This document shows positions 25,301-35,641 of a stretch of 64,000 nt of DNA, piece by piece; position 1 is the stretch's first letter, and each line of letters opens with the position of its first letter. The stretch comes from Isoetes taiwanensis (lineage: Eukaryota > Streptophyta > Lycopodiopsida > Isoetales > Isoetaceae): contig JAJEKV010000024.1 of assembly GCA_021234155.1 (NCBI GenBank), forward strand, positions 18,953,858-19,017,857. Reading direction: 5' to 3'. The position numbers and the translations under genes were made by a program. The notes beneath the pieces were generated by a model, which saw only the letters and a list, made by a program, of their open reading frames with translations, was not told the origin of the DNA and ran no database searches.

Positions 25301-25880
25301 TGCTTGCCAAGTCTCCTAAAGGCCCTTATGGCAACCTCGAAATCATCGGCAATCAAAAGTCTCGTAGACTTGTCCAATTTGAAAGTGGACGTTGCTTCTG
25401 GTGAGGGACCTAGTAATCTGCAGCCTGATAAGGAAAGCAGTAATGAACAAATAGCTGCTAAACTGGCTGCTCAAAGTACTGTGATGGCGGCGAACTTAGG
25501 GAATATTTTTGCCCACATTGCGGGTGATGCAAGCAACAAATGAGTAGATTCACAAAGTTAACAATGAAGTAATTGACAGGAAACCGAAAATGAAGGCAAC
25601 GGCTACTCTAGTGATTCACTGTGTTTGCCAAATCAATAGTAAAATAATGTCGGGCTTGAAGGACGCAGCGGAACTAATAGAAAATAACAATTCTAACAGT
25701 CAGAAGAAGACGAAGATTAAGGGTGGCGAAGGGGAGAATGACGCCGATGACGGCAGCGAAACTGAAGATGATAGGTATGGCCTTGCCCATCTAAATAGCC
25801 CACGCCGTGATTTAATTTGTATTACCTTTGAATTAAATCGCCGCCAAGCGTGCTTTGATTATTTTTCGTTGTCAAACTAA
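22340..25880 (+). pseudogene. Decayed multi-piece gene of unknown family
   Basis: Plus-strand fragments with good coding texture appear in changing frames. They include EWYADLAKTNGKLDLTLFSR (near 22,380-22,538), a 77-codon frame at 22,985, SKKKVVMTLRILPKAHPKS within 23,735-24,289, an 86-codon frame with MAHVIFIMIAMLSGIEYDIA at 24,786-25,043, and FPRLWSAYLVEAFAPIDTTR at 25,120-25,404. Frames at 25,256 and 25,590 follow, the latter with a GEGENDADDGSETEDD acidic stretch. CACGCC arrays lie between fragments, as introns or insertions would. I do not recognise the protein. Its 3' end leads into the phosphatase-like piece at 26,012. Confidence 0.4.
23395..23735. repeat. Dense CACGCC/GGCGTG array with a long hairpin (group 3)
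   Basis: About a dozen words such as CACGCCGGGCGTG, CACGCCAGCGTG and GGGCGTGG are embedded in TCAAATCAA-type linkers. 23516-23543 and 23581-23608 are perfect 28-base inverted repeats. The pairing extends, with small indels, to about 23492-23543 against 23581-23633, around a 37-base loop. Confidence 0.85.
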
Positions 25881-25935
25881 ATCATGCCGAGCGCGATTTG
25901 GTTATGACTATTTCAAATCACGCCAGCGTTTTGTA
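25798..25935. repeat. CACGCC-type words, degenerate (group 4)
   Basis: Words such as CCACGCCGTGA, CGCCAAGCGTG, ATGCCGAGCGCGA and CACGCCAGCG are separated by about 40-50 bases of A/T-rich linker containing AATCA-type repeats, as in group 3. They directly precede the phosphatase-like fragment. Confidence 0.65.
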
Positions 25936-26011
25936 TTGTTTGTGTTATCGTATCTTCTTCAACCGGATACATATTTGATGTTTCAACTTCCATTGCGTTT
26001 CTAAGAAGGTT

Positions 26012-26621
26012 GTGGTGTTCGACCTAAACGGAGTCTTTTGCAAGACTTTTCCGAAAAATAAAGTGGCTAGAGAACAGTTTCATCAGACACCAGTAGAATC
26101 AAACACCAAGTGGGTCTATCCGCGGCCGCACTTGAAGGAGATGCTAGACGAGGCATTCGGGTTATTTCGAGTTGGTATTTGGTCATCCATGGAACTAAGG
26201 AACATCAAGGATACTTTGGAGGCACCGGGAAATGCGTGACATTGGTTGACCCTTTGGGATCGTAACAAATGTGTGAAGTTCACTAATCCCAAGGATCCAA
26301 CAGGCAAGCCTATCTTCATCAAACACTTGAGTAACATGATGGACGAACTTGGTATCGAGAATAAGGATGATATAATCATAGTGGATGATGATGCTCTCAA
26401 ATGCTTCTACAATCAAACGCAGTTCCCCGAATCCACCATCTTACGATCCAAAAAACTTCGCGACAGATGATTTTCTGGTGAAGTTTGTGTCTATTATGCA
26501 TAATTTGGCTATGGGGAAGACGGTGGGTGAAGTGTTAGATTCGTACCCAGAACTGGATAGAACGGCTGACATGGAACCACACCTTGTTAAACACGTGGAA
26601 AAACATGGATTGATCCCTTAA
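26012..26621 (+). pseudogene. NLI/FCP1-type (HAD) phosphatase-like domain, frameshifted
   Basis: Three overlapping frames (26,012-26,239; 26,246-26,470; 26,385-26,621) join as one domain. Motif I reads VVFDLNGVFC. Then come KWVYPRPHLKEML, GIWSSM (motif II-like), WDRNKCVKFTNPKD, and DDIIIVDDDALKCF (motif IV-like). The last frame ends HVEKHGLIP and stop. FCP1/SCP phosphatases remove phosphate from RNA polymerase II tails. Their motif I is DxDx(T/V); here the second Asp is Asn, so catalysis would be impaired even without the two frameshifts. It is probably the 3' end of the decayed gene block starting near 18 kb. Confidence 0.6.
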
Positions 26622-26639
26622 TGTTTTATTGGAATATAT

Positions 26640-27420
26640 GATATTTTTGTATGATATTTGTGCCATGTATCGATAATTTCGAGTCTGGAATTGCCTCGCA
26701 AATAATGCAATCTGTTGTTATCAAACCTAATATTATCATCTATCGAGCAAGCAATTTTGGTCTCATCTATGTTAGCAACTTGCTCTTCATTTCTGCATAT
26801 TTCAATTCGCATATGAAAAGTCACACGTGAATCGCAACCTTATGTTATTTTTGAAGTCCAAAAAAAAAAGGTTAAAAAAAACAAAAACCCCCTAGAAGAC
26901 AATAGCAGGTTGGCGTGATTTTGGAGTTGATATAATCCCAATTTAATTGGATGATGGTTGTAGGTTGTAATGCAGCAGATGTAACCATGTTCTCCGGGTT
27001 GTAGTGCAACAGAGACGGCCAATAAAATTCTTAAAAGCCAAAACATTTAAAGGTAGGATAATAGTAGAGACAAATTCTTTATTTTAGACGTATATGTGTG
27101 AATTATTTAGAAGAAATTCTGTAGAACAAGTCTTTAGATAGATAAATAGAGCTATGCAAATTCTATAGAAAATTCTATAAGAAGTAATATACGCCTACCT
27201 GTTGCCAGAAAGCTTTTTTGATGAATCCAAGCTCCCTTCTAAACCTGAACTATTATTGGAAGACTTTTCTAAGCTGCATTATCTTGTATCTATAATCTGC
27301 AAATCTCCATAGCGCTGCATTTATAACCTGCAAATCTCCATAACGCAATCTACTGTGGTCTACTAACGGGAGCCAAGCGTCATCAATTCTCAACTTTCAA
27401 GCAATGATTCTATCATTCAT
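26640..27420. other. No gene recognised
   Basis: An A/T-rich spacer with an A-run near 26,860-26,880. Short repeats of CTGCAAATCTCCATA occur near 27,297 and 27,330. No coding texture. Confidence 0.45.
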
Positions 27421-27600
27421 ATCCCATCTTTCTTTAGGTTGATGCTCCCTTTGATTCCTTCGGGGCTCTCCATGGCTTCTACCTCTACCAACATTTGGAT
27501 ATCGATGAATTGTTCTCCTCCCATGCCACGGAATCCATCGGCATTGAGGAGAACGTCCCCTCCATAATGCCAAAAAGCATTTTTCTCACCACAAATAGGA
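27420..27600 (-). other. Short coding-like remnant, unrecognised
   Basis: The minus strand is open for about 60 codons with NAFWHYGGDVLLNADGFRG and QFIDIQMLVEVEAMESPEG, which look like real protein. There is no start codon and no known family that I can name. It could be an exon relic of a transposon gene. Confidence 0.25.
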
Positions 27601-28007
27601 TCTGTGTAACCATCGGAGACCCTCTCCTAGCATTTATTAAAACATATTAGCCATTTGATGCCACTAGGAAAACCATGAATTAGATGCCAGGGTAGAAAAG
27701 CTTTAACAAAAAGGATGTATTTGATCCCGACATTTGTTTTTAGTCGCTAAGAGTTCAAAGTTAGCTAGCTCAGATGTGTTCCAAGTTACAATCCGTTAAA
27801 TGGGTACCCACAAAAGTTCTGGTATCAAACGTCTGAAAAGTGTCCAATCGTGAAAAGGCAACACAAGAAACAAGCCGTTACAAATAAATAGACGTTGAGG
27901 TTAACTAATTAAAAACTAAATGTTGCATCAACGGCTCAAATGCCGAGTCACTATCCAGCTAGGACATGCTCCAACACTTGTACACGTTGCAGCCCGCAAA
28001 TCTGGGG

Positions 28008-28182
28008 TATATAGACGAGCCGTATCATCAAGAATAGATGGTTCTGTCCCTCGTCTTCTTGCATCTGTCGCTAATCTGCCTCTTCTGTTCCAAATAAGCT
28101 CAAGGTTTGTGTCTTTCCCTTGTCCTACGCATTCATTCTGTGTATATTTGATTAACCTTGATAGAATCTCCGAGTTTTGCAG
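28008..28182 (+). promoter_or_regulatory. Candidate promoter and 5' UTR intron of the GH3 gene
   Basis: TATATAG lies at 28008-28014. Downstream, TCAAG|GTTTGTG at 28104/28105 and TTTTGCAG at 28182 fit a donor and acceptor, which would make a 78-base intron in the untranslated leader. The start codon follows at 28236. This is inferred from motifs only. Confidence 0.45.
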
Positions 28183-28235
28183 ATACTTCGAGAAGCTCGA
28201 TCTTGGAATCTGTTGATCTGGTGTAATCCTGAAAG

Positions 28236-30781
28236 ATGGACAGCAAAAAAATAATTCCAAGGTTGCTTCTCTTTTTTTATCTGCTTCCGAGTCTTGTATC
28301 AGCACAGATTGTGCCGTTGTACAAAGATGCATCGCAACCAATTGAGAAAAGAATCGATGATTTATTACTCAACATGACACTTCTGGAAAAGATTGGCCAG
28401 ATGACCCAGATAGAACGAGCTGTGGCTAATGCTTCGGTCATTGAGCAGTATGGAATAGGTAGGCTACTATCCCCATTTATTATCAGAGTTAGCGAAATGC
28501 AAGCAAGGAAGTAAATTCCAATCGGTTTAATTGGTGCTCTGTTTAAGAAAATGGATTCGTTATTTCAGGCAGTATCCTGAATGGAGGGGGAAGTGCTCCC
28601 GCGAGCAATGCCTCCCCTGATACGTGGATGGATATGGTGGATGCTTTTCAAAATGCAGCTCTTGGCACCCGTTTAGGGATCCCTCTCATGTATGGAATAG
28701 ATGCAGTCCATGGCAACAACAACATATACGGAGCTACGATATTTCCTCACAACATTGGTTTGGGAGCTACAAGGTAAGATTTCACAACTTCGCTAAAGCG
28801 TTTAAGCTTATATTATTTTTTGAGTTGAAGATAGTAGCGTATTCTTAGCAGGGATCCAGAGTTGGTAAAGAGAATAGCAGCAGCAACAGCCCTGGAAGTA
28901 AGGGGGAGTGGAATACCTTATGCATTTGCCCCGTGCATTGCGGTATGGATGAGATGTTTATTATGAATCATTTTGCAACTAAGTTAAGACCATTTGATCA
29001 TAAGAATCTGTTCATTCATTTTGTAGGTGTCTCGAGATCCTCGATGGGGCCGCTGCTACGAGAGCTTTGGCGAGGACACTGATCTAGTTAGAAGCATGAC
29101 GGATGCTATTCTTGGGCTGCAGGGCGACCCTCCCGCTGATCATCCCCGGGGCATGCCTTTCCTCGCATCTGGGTTGGTATCCTAACTATTTTAGCATTCA
29201 ATTCCCTTAACTTATTATTAGGGTTGATGAATTTGTTGGTGCAGATCAAACGTGGTGGCATGTGCCAAGCACTTTGTTGGAGATGGTGGCACTGTCAATG
29301 GAATTGACGAAGATAATACCATCATCAGCTCCGAAGGCCTGTTTCAGATCCATGTACCTCCCTACATAGATGCCCTTTCCAAAGGAGTTTCTACTGTAAT
29401 GATCTCTTATTCGAGCTGGAATGGAGTTAAAATGCACAGCAACCATGACCTTGTTACTGATCTTCTCAAGGACAAGATGGGTTTCATGGTATTGGAACTT
29501 CAGATCCTATCCACAATGTCCTTTATACTCATACCCCCACAATTCCTCTAAGTATGTAAATGCAGGGCTTCACCATCTCGGATTGGGAGGGAATTGATAG
29601 AATCACAAATCCTCCTGATAGCAACTACAGCTACTCTGTTTATGCGGCAGTGAATGCGGGAATTGATATGGTACGCTGGCACTGGTCTAAGAATCCCTTA
29701 TATCTGATTCGCCCTTTCTAATCAAATACAATCTTCAGGTTATGGTGCCCTTTGATTATGCTTCCTACATTAGCAGTTTAGAAGCGCTTGTCAATTCGGG
29801 AGCTATAAAACAAGACAGAATAGACGACGCGGTCCGCAGAATTTTGAGAGTAAAATTTACTGCTGGTCTATTCGAGCAGCCATTTGCAGATCGAGCTCTG
29901 ACTAGCATGGTCGGCCATCCGGTATAGACATTTTCTTTGTTTCCATCCATAATAAGCAATATCAGTGATCAGGATTTTCTAATGTGAATCATGGGCGGTT
30001 GCTTGTCAGGATCACAGAGCTATTGGCAGAGAAGCGGTTCGGAAATCTCTGGTTCTTCTAAAGAATGGGAAGATGGCAACAGAGCCATTATTGCCGTTGA
30101 GTAAAAATGCACCCAAGATTTTGGTTGCAGGAAGCCATGCTAATAATATAGGCTTGCAATGCGGAGGATGGACCATCCAATGGCAGGGCGACAGTGGGGA
30201 CATCACCAAAGGTAAAAAAAATTTGCTCAACCATTTCAGCAGAAGATGAGATGCTCAAGGCTAATTTGTTATTCGCAGGAACCACGATCCTTGAAGCAGT
30301 AAACAACGCGGTGAGCCCCTCTACCCAAGTAGTATTTGAAGAATCTCCAGATTCAGATTTTGTGAAAGGGCAAGGGTTTTCATATGCAATAGTAGCGATT
30401 GGAGAACCACCATACGCAGAAATAGCAGGAGATAGCCGCACACTCACCATTCCAGACCAAGGTTTAAACACAATACAAAGTGTATGTGAATCTGTGAAAT
30501 GTGTGGTAATTCTCATCTCTGGAAGGCCTCTGGTAATGGAACCTCACCTGCCTCTAATGGATGCATTGGTAGCAGCATGGCTACCTGGAAGTGAAGGGCA
30601 AGGCATAGCAGATGTTATATTTGGAGATTATGACTTCCAAGGCAAGCTCCCAAGAACATGGTTCAGAAGAGTGGATCAATTGCCAATGAACGTGGGAGAC
30701 TCTTCTTATGATCCATTGTTTCCTTTTGGATTTGGATTGTCGATGGCCACAACGGCTTCTGCTCCTTCCCCTAGCGTTTGA
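28236..30781 (+). CDS. Beta-D-glucan exohydrolase / beta-glucosidase, glycoside hydrolase family 3
   Basis: A secreted enzyme expected to trim glucose from cell-wall beta-glucans. Nine exons fit GT-AG rules: 28236-28458, 28569-28773, 28852-28942, 29027-29172, 29245-29488, 29566-29670, 29739-29921, 30010-30211 and 30279-30781. They total 1,902 bases, 633 residues, normal for plant ExoI-like proteins. A signal peptide ([14 protein letters not shown]) is followed by the barrel domain with [28 protein letters not shown] and [10 protein letters not shown]. The nucleophile Asp is in ISDWEGID (exon 6). The second domain has GEPPYAE, where the acid/base Glu is expected, and [18 protein letters not shown] and [10 protein letters not shown]. 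Introns are short (67-110 bases). No stops or frameshifts. This is the only intact host gene in the window. Confidence 0.93.
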
Positions 30782-30805
30782 TTCGCGCCCCCTTGTACAA
30801 ATTAG

Positions 30806-30871
30806 AATAAATGCTTAGGTATTTATGACCGCTCTTCTCGGTCTGTATTTTTGTACAGCTAATTCAATAAA
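30806..30871 (+). terminator. Polyadenylation signals of the GH3 gene
   Basis: AATAAA occurs at 30806-30811 and 30866-30871, 25 and 85 bases after the stop codon. Either could serve. Confidence 0.5.
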
Positions 30872-30879
30872 CAGCAACT

Positions 30880-31369
30880 ATGCCTTGCCTCTTTTCGTTT
30901 AACATACACTGTAAACTAGTTGCGGGGCATAAATACATTTTATGTGGGTAGCCATGAAGTTGTAGATATCTATTGAAGATCCTAGTAAACTTGAATGTAA
31001 AATGGGAGAAGAGTGATGATAGGATTCTATTGTAAAACAATAAGTATGTTCTATGTTTATATCTTCAATTTGGTACGTCACAATAATACAACTGTTCCCA
31101 AATTTAGACTATCATAGGATTCCTCAAAGGGGAGGCATGGCAGATTAAGATGTATATAATACCTATTTGAAATTGTGTTGATCATAAAATGCTAAAGCAA
31201 TGATATTTCGCATGTTGGTTTCTAGCATTGCTAGAGTTTAAGAAAGTGATATCTTAGACCCATTTATATACCTACATAGTGAGAAAGATGGTTTTGAATT
31301 GAGCAGATAAATAGTTCTTTAGGTTTGATGTTAACACTCTAGATTGCCACATAGCATGATTGTGTTCTC
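30880..31369. other. No gene recognised
   Basis: A/T-rich downstream spacer of the GH3 gene. No RNA gene or coding frame recognised. Confidence 0.45.
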
Positions 31370-31497
31370 TCTTCTGTGTAGATGCAAGTTTTGTACATAT
31401 GAGCATGCCACAAATGCGATTGCAGTAGTTCTATCTTCTATGTAGATGCAAGTTTTGTACATATGAGAATGCCACAAATGCGATTGGTGTAATGGCG
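31370..31497. repeat. 64-bp tandem duplication
   Basis: TCTTCTgTGTAGATGCAAG starts at 31370 and again at 31434. Both copies continue through TTTTGTACATATGAG and ATGCCACAAATGCGATTG, with few differences, so the duplication is fairly recent. A second, shorter duplication (GGACCTATTTGCAC) lies just downstream near 31,600 and 31,650. Confidence 0.8.
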
Positions 31498-31859
31498 TCA
31501 AGACATAAAAGCATGCATTAGTTGAGCATCCATTATTGTCTATATCCAATGGATATTCTTTTATTTATCCATACACATGAGATGCAAATATAAGGAGTGG
31601 ACCTATTTGCACTCTAAAATCTATACGTAGAATGAAGGATTAAGGATCAAGGATTGGACCTATTTGCACACTAAATCTATACCCAAAATTGAGGGCGAAT
31701 GTATGCAATTATGTCATTGGGTCAAAGGCGATAGAAGCGATAAAGCATGGCTTTGAAAATTGTGGAGATCACATATCGGTTTTCTATCTCATATTGGGCA
31801 TGGTCTATATCATCAGAATATATTCAATGGAAACAAACACAACAAGAGAATGGTTATTT

Positions 31860-32182
31860 AGCGACGTGGGTTTGCGACGTCTGGGTCACGCGACGTGACA
31901 TTTGACGTGACCATGCGACGTCACGTCGCAGGCACGTCGCATGCGACGTGTACTGCGACGTCTGACATCGTGACCTGGCAAATCTGTCACGCCAAGTGGA
32001 CGTCGGTGCCAGGTGGACGACAGGTGTCACGCTAGGTGGATGTCTGCAACGTGACGTCGCATGCGACGTCGCGTGACGTGGCAAATCTTTCACGCCAGGT
32101 GGACTTGGGCACCAGATGGACGACAGGTGTCACGCCAGGTGGATGTCGGCGACGTGTCGTCGCATGCGACGTCACGTGACAT
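31860..32182. repeat. ACGTCGC/GCGACGT palindrome array with 103-bp tandem units
   Basis: GCGACGT or its complement occurs more than ten times in both orientations, including CATGCGACGT facing ACGTCGCATG. From 31977 a 103-bp unit (GGCAAATCTgTCACGCCA...) repeats once at 32080. Both units carry the CAGGTGGACGACAGGTGTCACG block and end in the palindrome cluster. Confidence 0.8.
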
Positions 32183-32348
32183 TACAGAACGCATGACACG
32201 TCAGTACGTATTTGCCACGTGTACTGCCAACGTGCATGTGACCTGGCATTTCCCGGCCTTCATTGTTATTTTCTTTCACTCCTCTTCCAGCCTAGCGCCT
32301 TTGGTATTCTTCTTTTTAACCAGATCTTACACTTGTTGCTGCCCTACA

Positions 32349-32451
32349 TGGATCGCCATGGTCACCGGCTTGATCGACACCTGGAGATGGCCAGAAGACA
32401 GATTGATGCTGCCTTGGGACCAGGGGAGGCTTCATATGCGGAACCGTCACA
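32349..32451 (+). other. Possible first exon, unrecognised
   Basis: ATG 32349 opens MDRHGHRLDRHLEMARRQID and runs to a good donor (CACAT|GTAAGT) near 32452. It is preceded by a pyrimidine-rich leader. No partner exon was found downstream before the tandem repeats. Confidence 0.25.
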
Positions 32452-32564
32452 TGTAAGTGACTGATTCTTGTATTTAGTAGCCTAGACATATATAAACTAC
32501 GAGAGGACTAGGTGCGCGTAGTAAAAAAAACGCAGGTGTTTTGGTCAAGGACACGGTCGCCTCC

Positions 32565-32812
32565 ACCTTGAGTGGAGAGGACCAGGTGCGCCGGGCCCAA
32601 ACTCACCTTCATACCTTTAATGTAGATTACAAAACTGAGGTGTCGCGTAGTCAAGGTCATATGTCGACTTAACCTTGAGTGGAGGGGACTCTATGTATCG
32701 GGGCTAGCGCGTCTCCAAAATCTTTATTGCAATTGAAACTTATATAAGGGTTGTACTCGGGAAAGGGCATGGTCGGCTTCACCTTGAGTGGAGAGGACTA
32801 GGTGTCTGGGCC
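32565..32812. repeat. About 107-bp tandem repeat, three units
   Basis: ACCTTGAGTGGAG(A/G)GGACT starts at 32565, 32672 and 32781. A truncated unit (GAGAGGACTAGGTGCGC) lies at 32501. Units also share GGTCAAGG-like and GGGCCCAA boxes. The last unit runs straight into the telomere-type tract. Confidence 0.75.
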
Positions 32813-32824
32813 CAATTCTGTCCG

Positions 32825-32856
32825 TTTAGGGTTTAGGGTTTAGGGTTTAGGGTTTA
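32825..32856 (+). repeat. Interstitial telomere-type tract (TTTAGGG)4
   Basis: Four perfect TTTAGGG units plus TTTA. This is the common land-plant telomere repeat. Sequence continues on both sides, so it is internal and not a chromosome end. Confidence 0.9.
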
Positions 32857-33088
32857 TACTACCATATTGTATCTATCACAGCCATTCAAACTATTGTGCA
32901 GTATATAGTACTTACCTTTTGTAATTGTTAGAGGGACAAAATAGTTTGTGATTGTAAAAGATGTATGGGGCTGAAGCGGTGACTTAGAATGGTTGTTGAA
33001 GACCATCTGATAAGATTTGGTACATTTGAACAATCCACTAGATCTGATGCTCGTCATGGATATCAGGTTGGTATACAATGATTATTTG

Positions 33089-33115
33089 TTTTTTTTTTTT
33101 TTTTTTTTTTTTTTT
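33089..33115. repeat. T27 tract, possible poly(A) tail of a minus-strand retroposon
   Basis: Twenty-seven consecutive T residues adjoin a G/C-rich segment on the right (33,116-34,025). That arrangement fits a retroposed sequence in minus orientation whose tail is here. I could not find a clear target duplication, so this remains tentative. Confidence 0.4.
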
Positions 33116-34030
33116 CCTAAGAGTATCTCTCCCAGTTCCAAAAAAGTTCCCGAGGCAGCCCTTCCTGACAGCGCTCCCCCGGGGGGCCGCACGCTAATGA
33201 CCACCCTCCTGGGGCCCGTTTCCCCTATCCGACCGTTGGATCCTCCGTTCAGGGGCCCTTCTTCGGGAAGGCCCAAAAGATTCCAGATCGGTCCGGGAGA
33301 ACTTGTCAAACCGCGGGGCGTCCTGAGGTCGGCCTTGTAGAAACTGCAGTGTTTTGTCGTTTAGGCACGGGGAGGCTCCGGAATGGCAAATCGACCCTGC
33401 CAAGTCGTCCGGAATGCCGAAATTACCCTAGGGAGCAAGTTACAAGGTCGGTTTTACAAAATAAAGAAACACTCATGCCCTCCACGACAGTATCCGGCAT
33501 CCACATCCTAGGCCAATTGACTACGAGTGTGCTGGACATGAGCTACTTTGGCGCTTCTTGGAGGTCGGGTAGTCTTCTGGCCACGAAACTTGGTCTCCAG
33601 GGCAATGTCGTCGTTCTGAGTCCATTGGCAGAGCCAAATCGCGGTTCCGGAGAGGGGAGGTCGCCCGTCCGTCCCCAAGGCCTTGGGGAGAGGAAATTCG
33701 GGGCAAGCAGCTTCCGAGGGGATTTTAGGGTCCATGCTCTGGCGTCAACAACCCCACTCCACAACAAGACACGGTGCAGGGTCCCGACCGAATCTGACAA
33801 GGAGAGGGCCTCCGAAACGTAAACCCTGTGGGTTGCCAGGTTCTAGAAGGGTTTGCGTTTTGGGGGCCGAATCTTGGTCTGTTGCAGTTGGGACCTGGCC
33901 GAGAAGCTGCGGCCGAGAACACGGAGCAATAAGAACTGACGGAACGGAGTTTGGGCCTGTCCTCCTCCCGATGTGGCAATTAGAAGTCAGGGGGCGCTTT
34001 CGCACTGGCAAGACATTCATAAATTCGTAA
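33116..34030. other. G/C-rich segment, no gene recognised
   Basis: Several open frames of 60-157 codons overlap on both strands because the segment is G/C-rich and poor in stop codons. None shows a known motif. The left part (33285-33562) is the 278-bp repeat also found at 35290. Confidence 0.4.
33285..33562 (+). repeat. 278-bp repeat, copy A
   Basis: This begins AGATCGGTCCGGGAGAACTT and ends TTTGGCGCTTCTTGG. It matches 35290-35567 at roughly nine positions in ten, same orientation and same length. Copy B lies directly upstream of the LINE ORF1, so the repeat is probably a LINE 5' untranslated region and copy A marks a second, truncated or different element. Confidence 0.75.
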
Positions 34031-34112
34031 TTAATGCATTATACGAAAATAAATTCTGATTTTTTGCCAGCTGGATTCCTAATTCATCTCCAATTTTCGG
34101 AGAAGGTCTAGG

Positions 34113-34376
34113 TCAAAGGGTTAGCATTAGAACAGTCGGGGCAACCCGTTGCGGGGCAACTGAGCTGGCACCCTTCCCCAATAGTGGTCCTTTATGGCTT
34201 TGAAATAAAGATGTGTGTTGGAGCTTTACCACTTCCTGGGATACCGAACTGCCGCATGTTGGACAAGTTTGGCAAGGCCGTTCATCACTGTGCCTAGCTG
34301 AAGAGACTGTCCTAAGTTCTGCAGCATTCTTCACTTTGCGTGCCAATCTCCTTCCATTAATTAGCCATGTCATCCT
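34113..34376 (-). other. Possible exon with organelle-presequence-like start, unrecognised
   Basis: ATG 34376 opens MTWLINGRRLARKVKNAAEL: basic, Ser/Arg-rich and free of acidic residues at first, as in mitochondrial presequences. A CQTCPTCG motif follows, and the frame closes at 34113. I cannot name a family and see no second exon. Confidence 0.3.
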
Positions 34377-34389
34377 AAAAAACAAATAA

Positions 34390-34955
34390 AGGACGGTGAT
34401 AAAATGGATCGAAAGATTAGATCAACCCAAAAAGGACTTTTTACTGTAATGACCTTGAAGCGCATTACTATGCTGGCTAAAGCTCTAACTCGCCCACATC
34501 CAGAATCAATGTTTGAGAGAGATATACAGCTCTACGCCTGGATTTGATGCTCATTGTACACCTGAAGAGTTAAAACTCGCACAAATCAGCATTTGAATGC
34601 AGCTCTAAATAAAACCGATAAAGTGCGATGAAGAAAACACAAAACCCAAGTAAAGGCTCATAGAATGGCAATTGGGGAAAAGAAAAAAAGCGAATTCCAT
34701 GGATGCTTACAAGAGCGAAAACAGAGAAAAGTTTAGCCAAATGGAAGGGAATTGTCATAGAAAATGCCCTTCAAATATGATCGTCTAAAGCCATAGTAGA
34801 AGCTCGGGCAGGAGCCCTGATTTTTCAACGGCTTAGATCCAAAGGCAATTCAAAGGAGCTGATCCATATCGTAAATTTCTTGTGCAGTGGGAATAAAATC
34901 TTATCGGCTAGAAAGATGCATGCTTTTCTTTAACTTTTTTTTTTTTCGTTTGAGC
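34390..34955. other. No gene recognised
   Basis: A/T-rich spacer without coding texture. Confidence 0.4.
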
Positions 34956-34962
34956 CTATTCA

Positions 34963-35105
34963 AACATGCCACCCCTAGCTCAAACATGCCACATAACGTG
35001 CCACCGAGGCTTAAACATGCTCAAACATGTCATGTAGCTCAAACATGCCACCCCAGGCTAAAAAATGACAAGTGGCTCAAGCATGCCACCCCAGGTCCGT
35101 TAACA
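34963..35105. repeat. CTCAAACATGCCACCCC minisatellite
   Basis: Six or seven imperfect copies of a 17-25-base unit built on (G)CTCAAACATGCCACC, some shortened. Copies drift through TTAAACATG and CTCAAGCATG variants. Confidence 0.75.
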
Positions 35106-35289
35106 TTTGTAAGTAGTAGCAATAGAAGACTGGATAAATCCAGAATGTGAATTTGAATGCATACATGGTTTCGACATGTCAAAATTAGCTTAGGGACAAA
35201 TTTTCATGACCATTACATAAAAAAAAGGCACCCAAAAAATTAAAAAGTGCCAGACGTCTCTATAACAAAACACGTCGCGGACACGTCGC

Positions 35290-35567
35290 AGATCGGTCCG
35301 GGAGAACTTGTCAAACCGCGGAGCGTCATGAGGTCGGCCTTGCAGAAACCGCAGTGTTTTGTCGTTCGGGCACCGGGGAGGCTCCGGAATGGAAAATTGA
35401 CCTCGCCAAGTCGTCCGGAATGGCGAAATTACCATAGGGAGCAAGTTACAAGGTCGGTTTTGCAAAAGAAAGAAACACTCACGCCCTCCACGACAGTATC
35501 CAACATCCACATCCTAGGCCAATTGACTACGAGTGTGCTGGACATGAGCTACTTTGGCGCTTCTTGG
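35290..35567 (+). repeat. 278-bp repeat, copy B (probable LINE 5' region)
   Basis: The counterpart of the repeat at 33285. It ends 74 bases before the ORF1 start codon of the LINE. Two ACGTCGC words sit just upstream of it, near 35,265-35,290. Confidence 0.75.
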
Positions 35568-35641
35568 AAATCTGATAAGTCGTGGTATTAATCTGCATAA
35601 CCGGACAAACCGAACCTGTAACAAAATCTCTGAAATAACCC

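Noticed and set aside
32825-32856. Chromosome end
   Set aside because: Only four TTTAGGG units, with complex sequence continuing on both sides.
33349-34030. Frames of up to 157 codons on both strands
   Set aside because: G/C-rich, stop-poor sequence with six overlapping frames, no conserved motif, and part of it is the 278-bp untranslated-type repeat.
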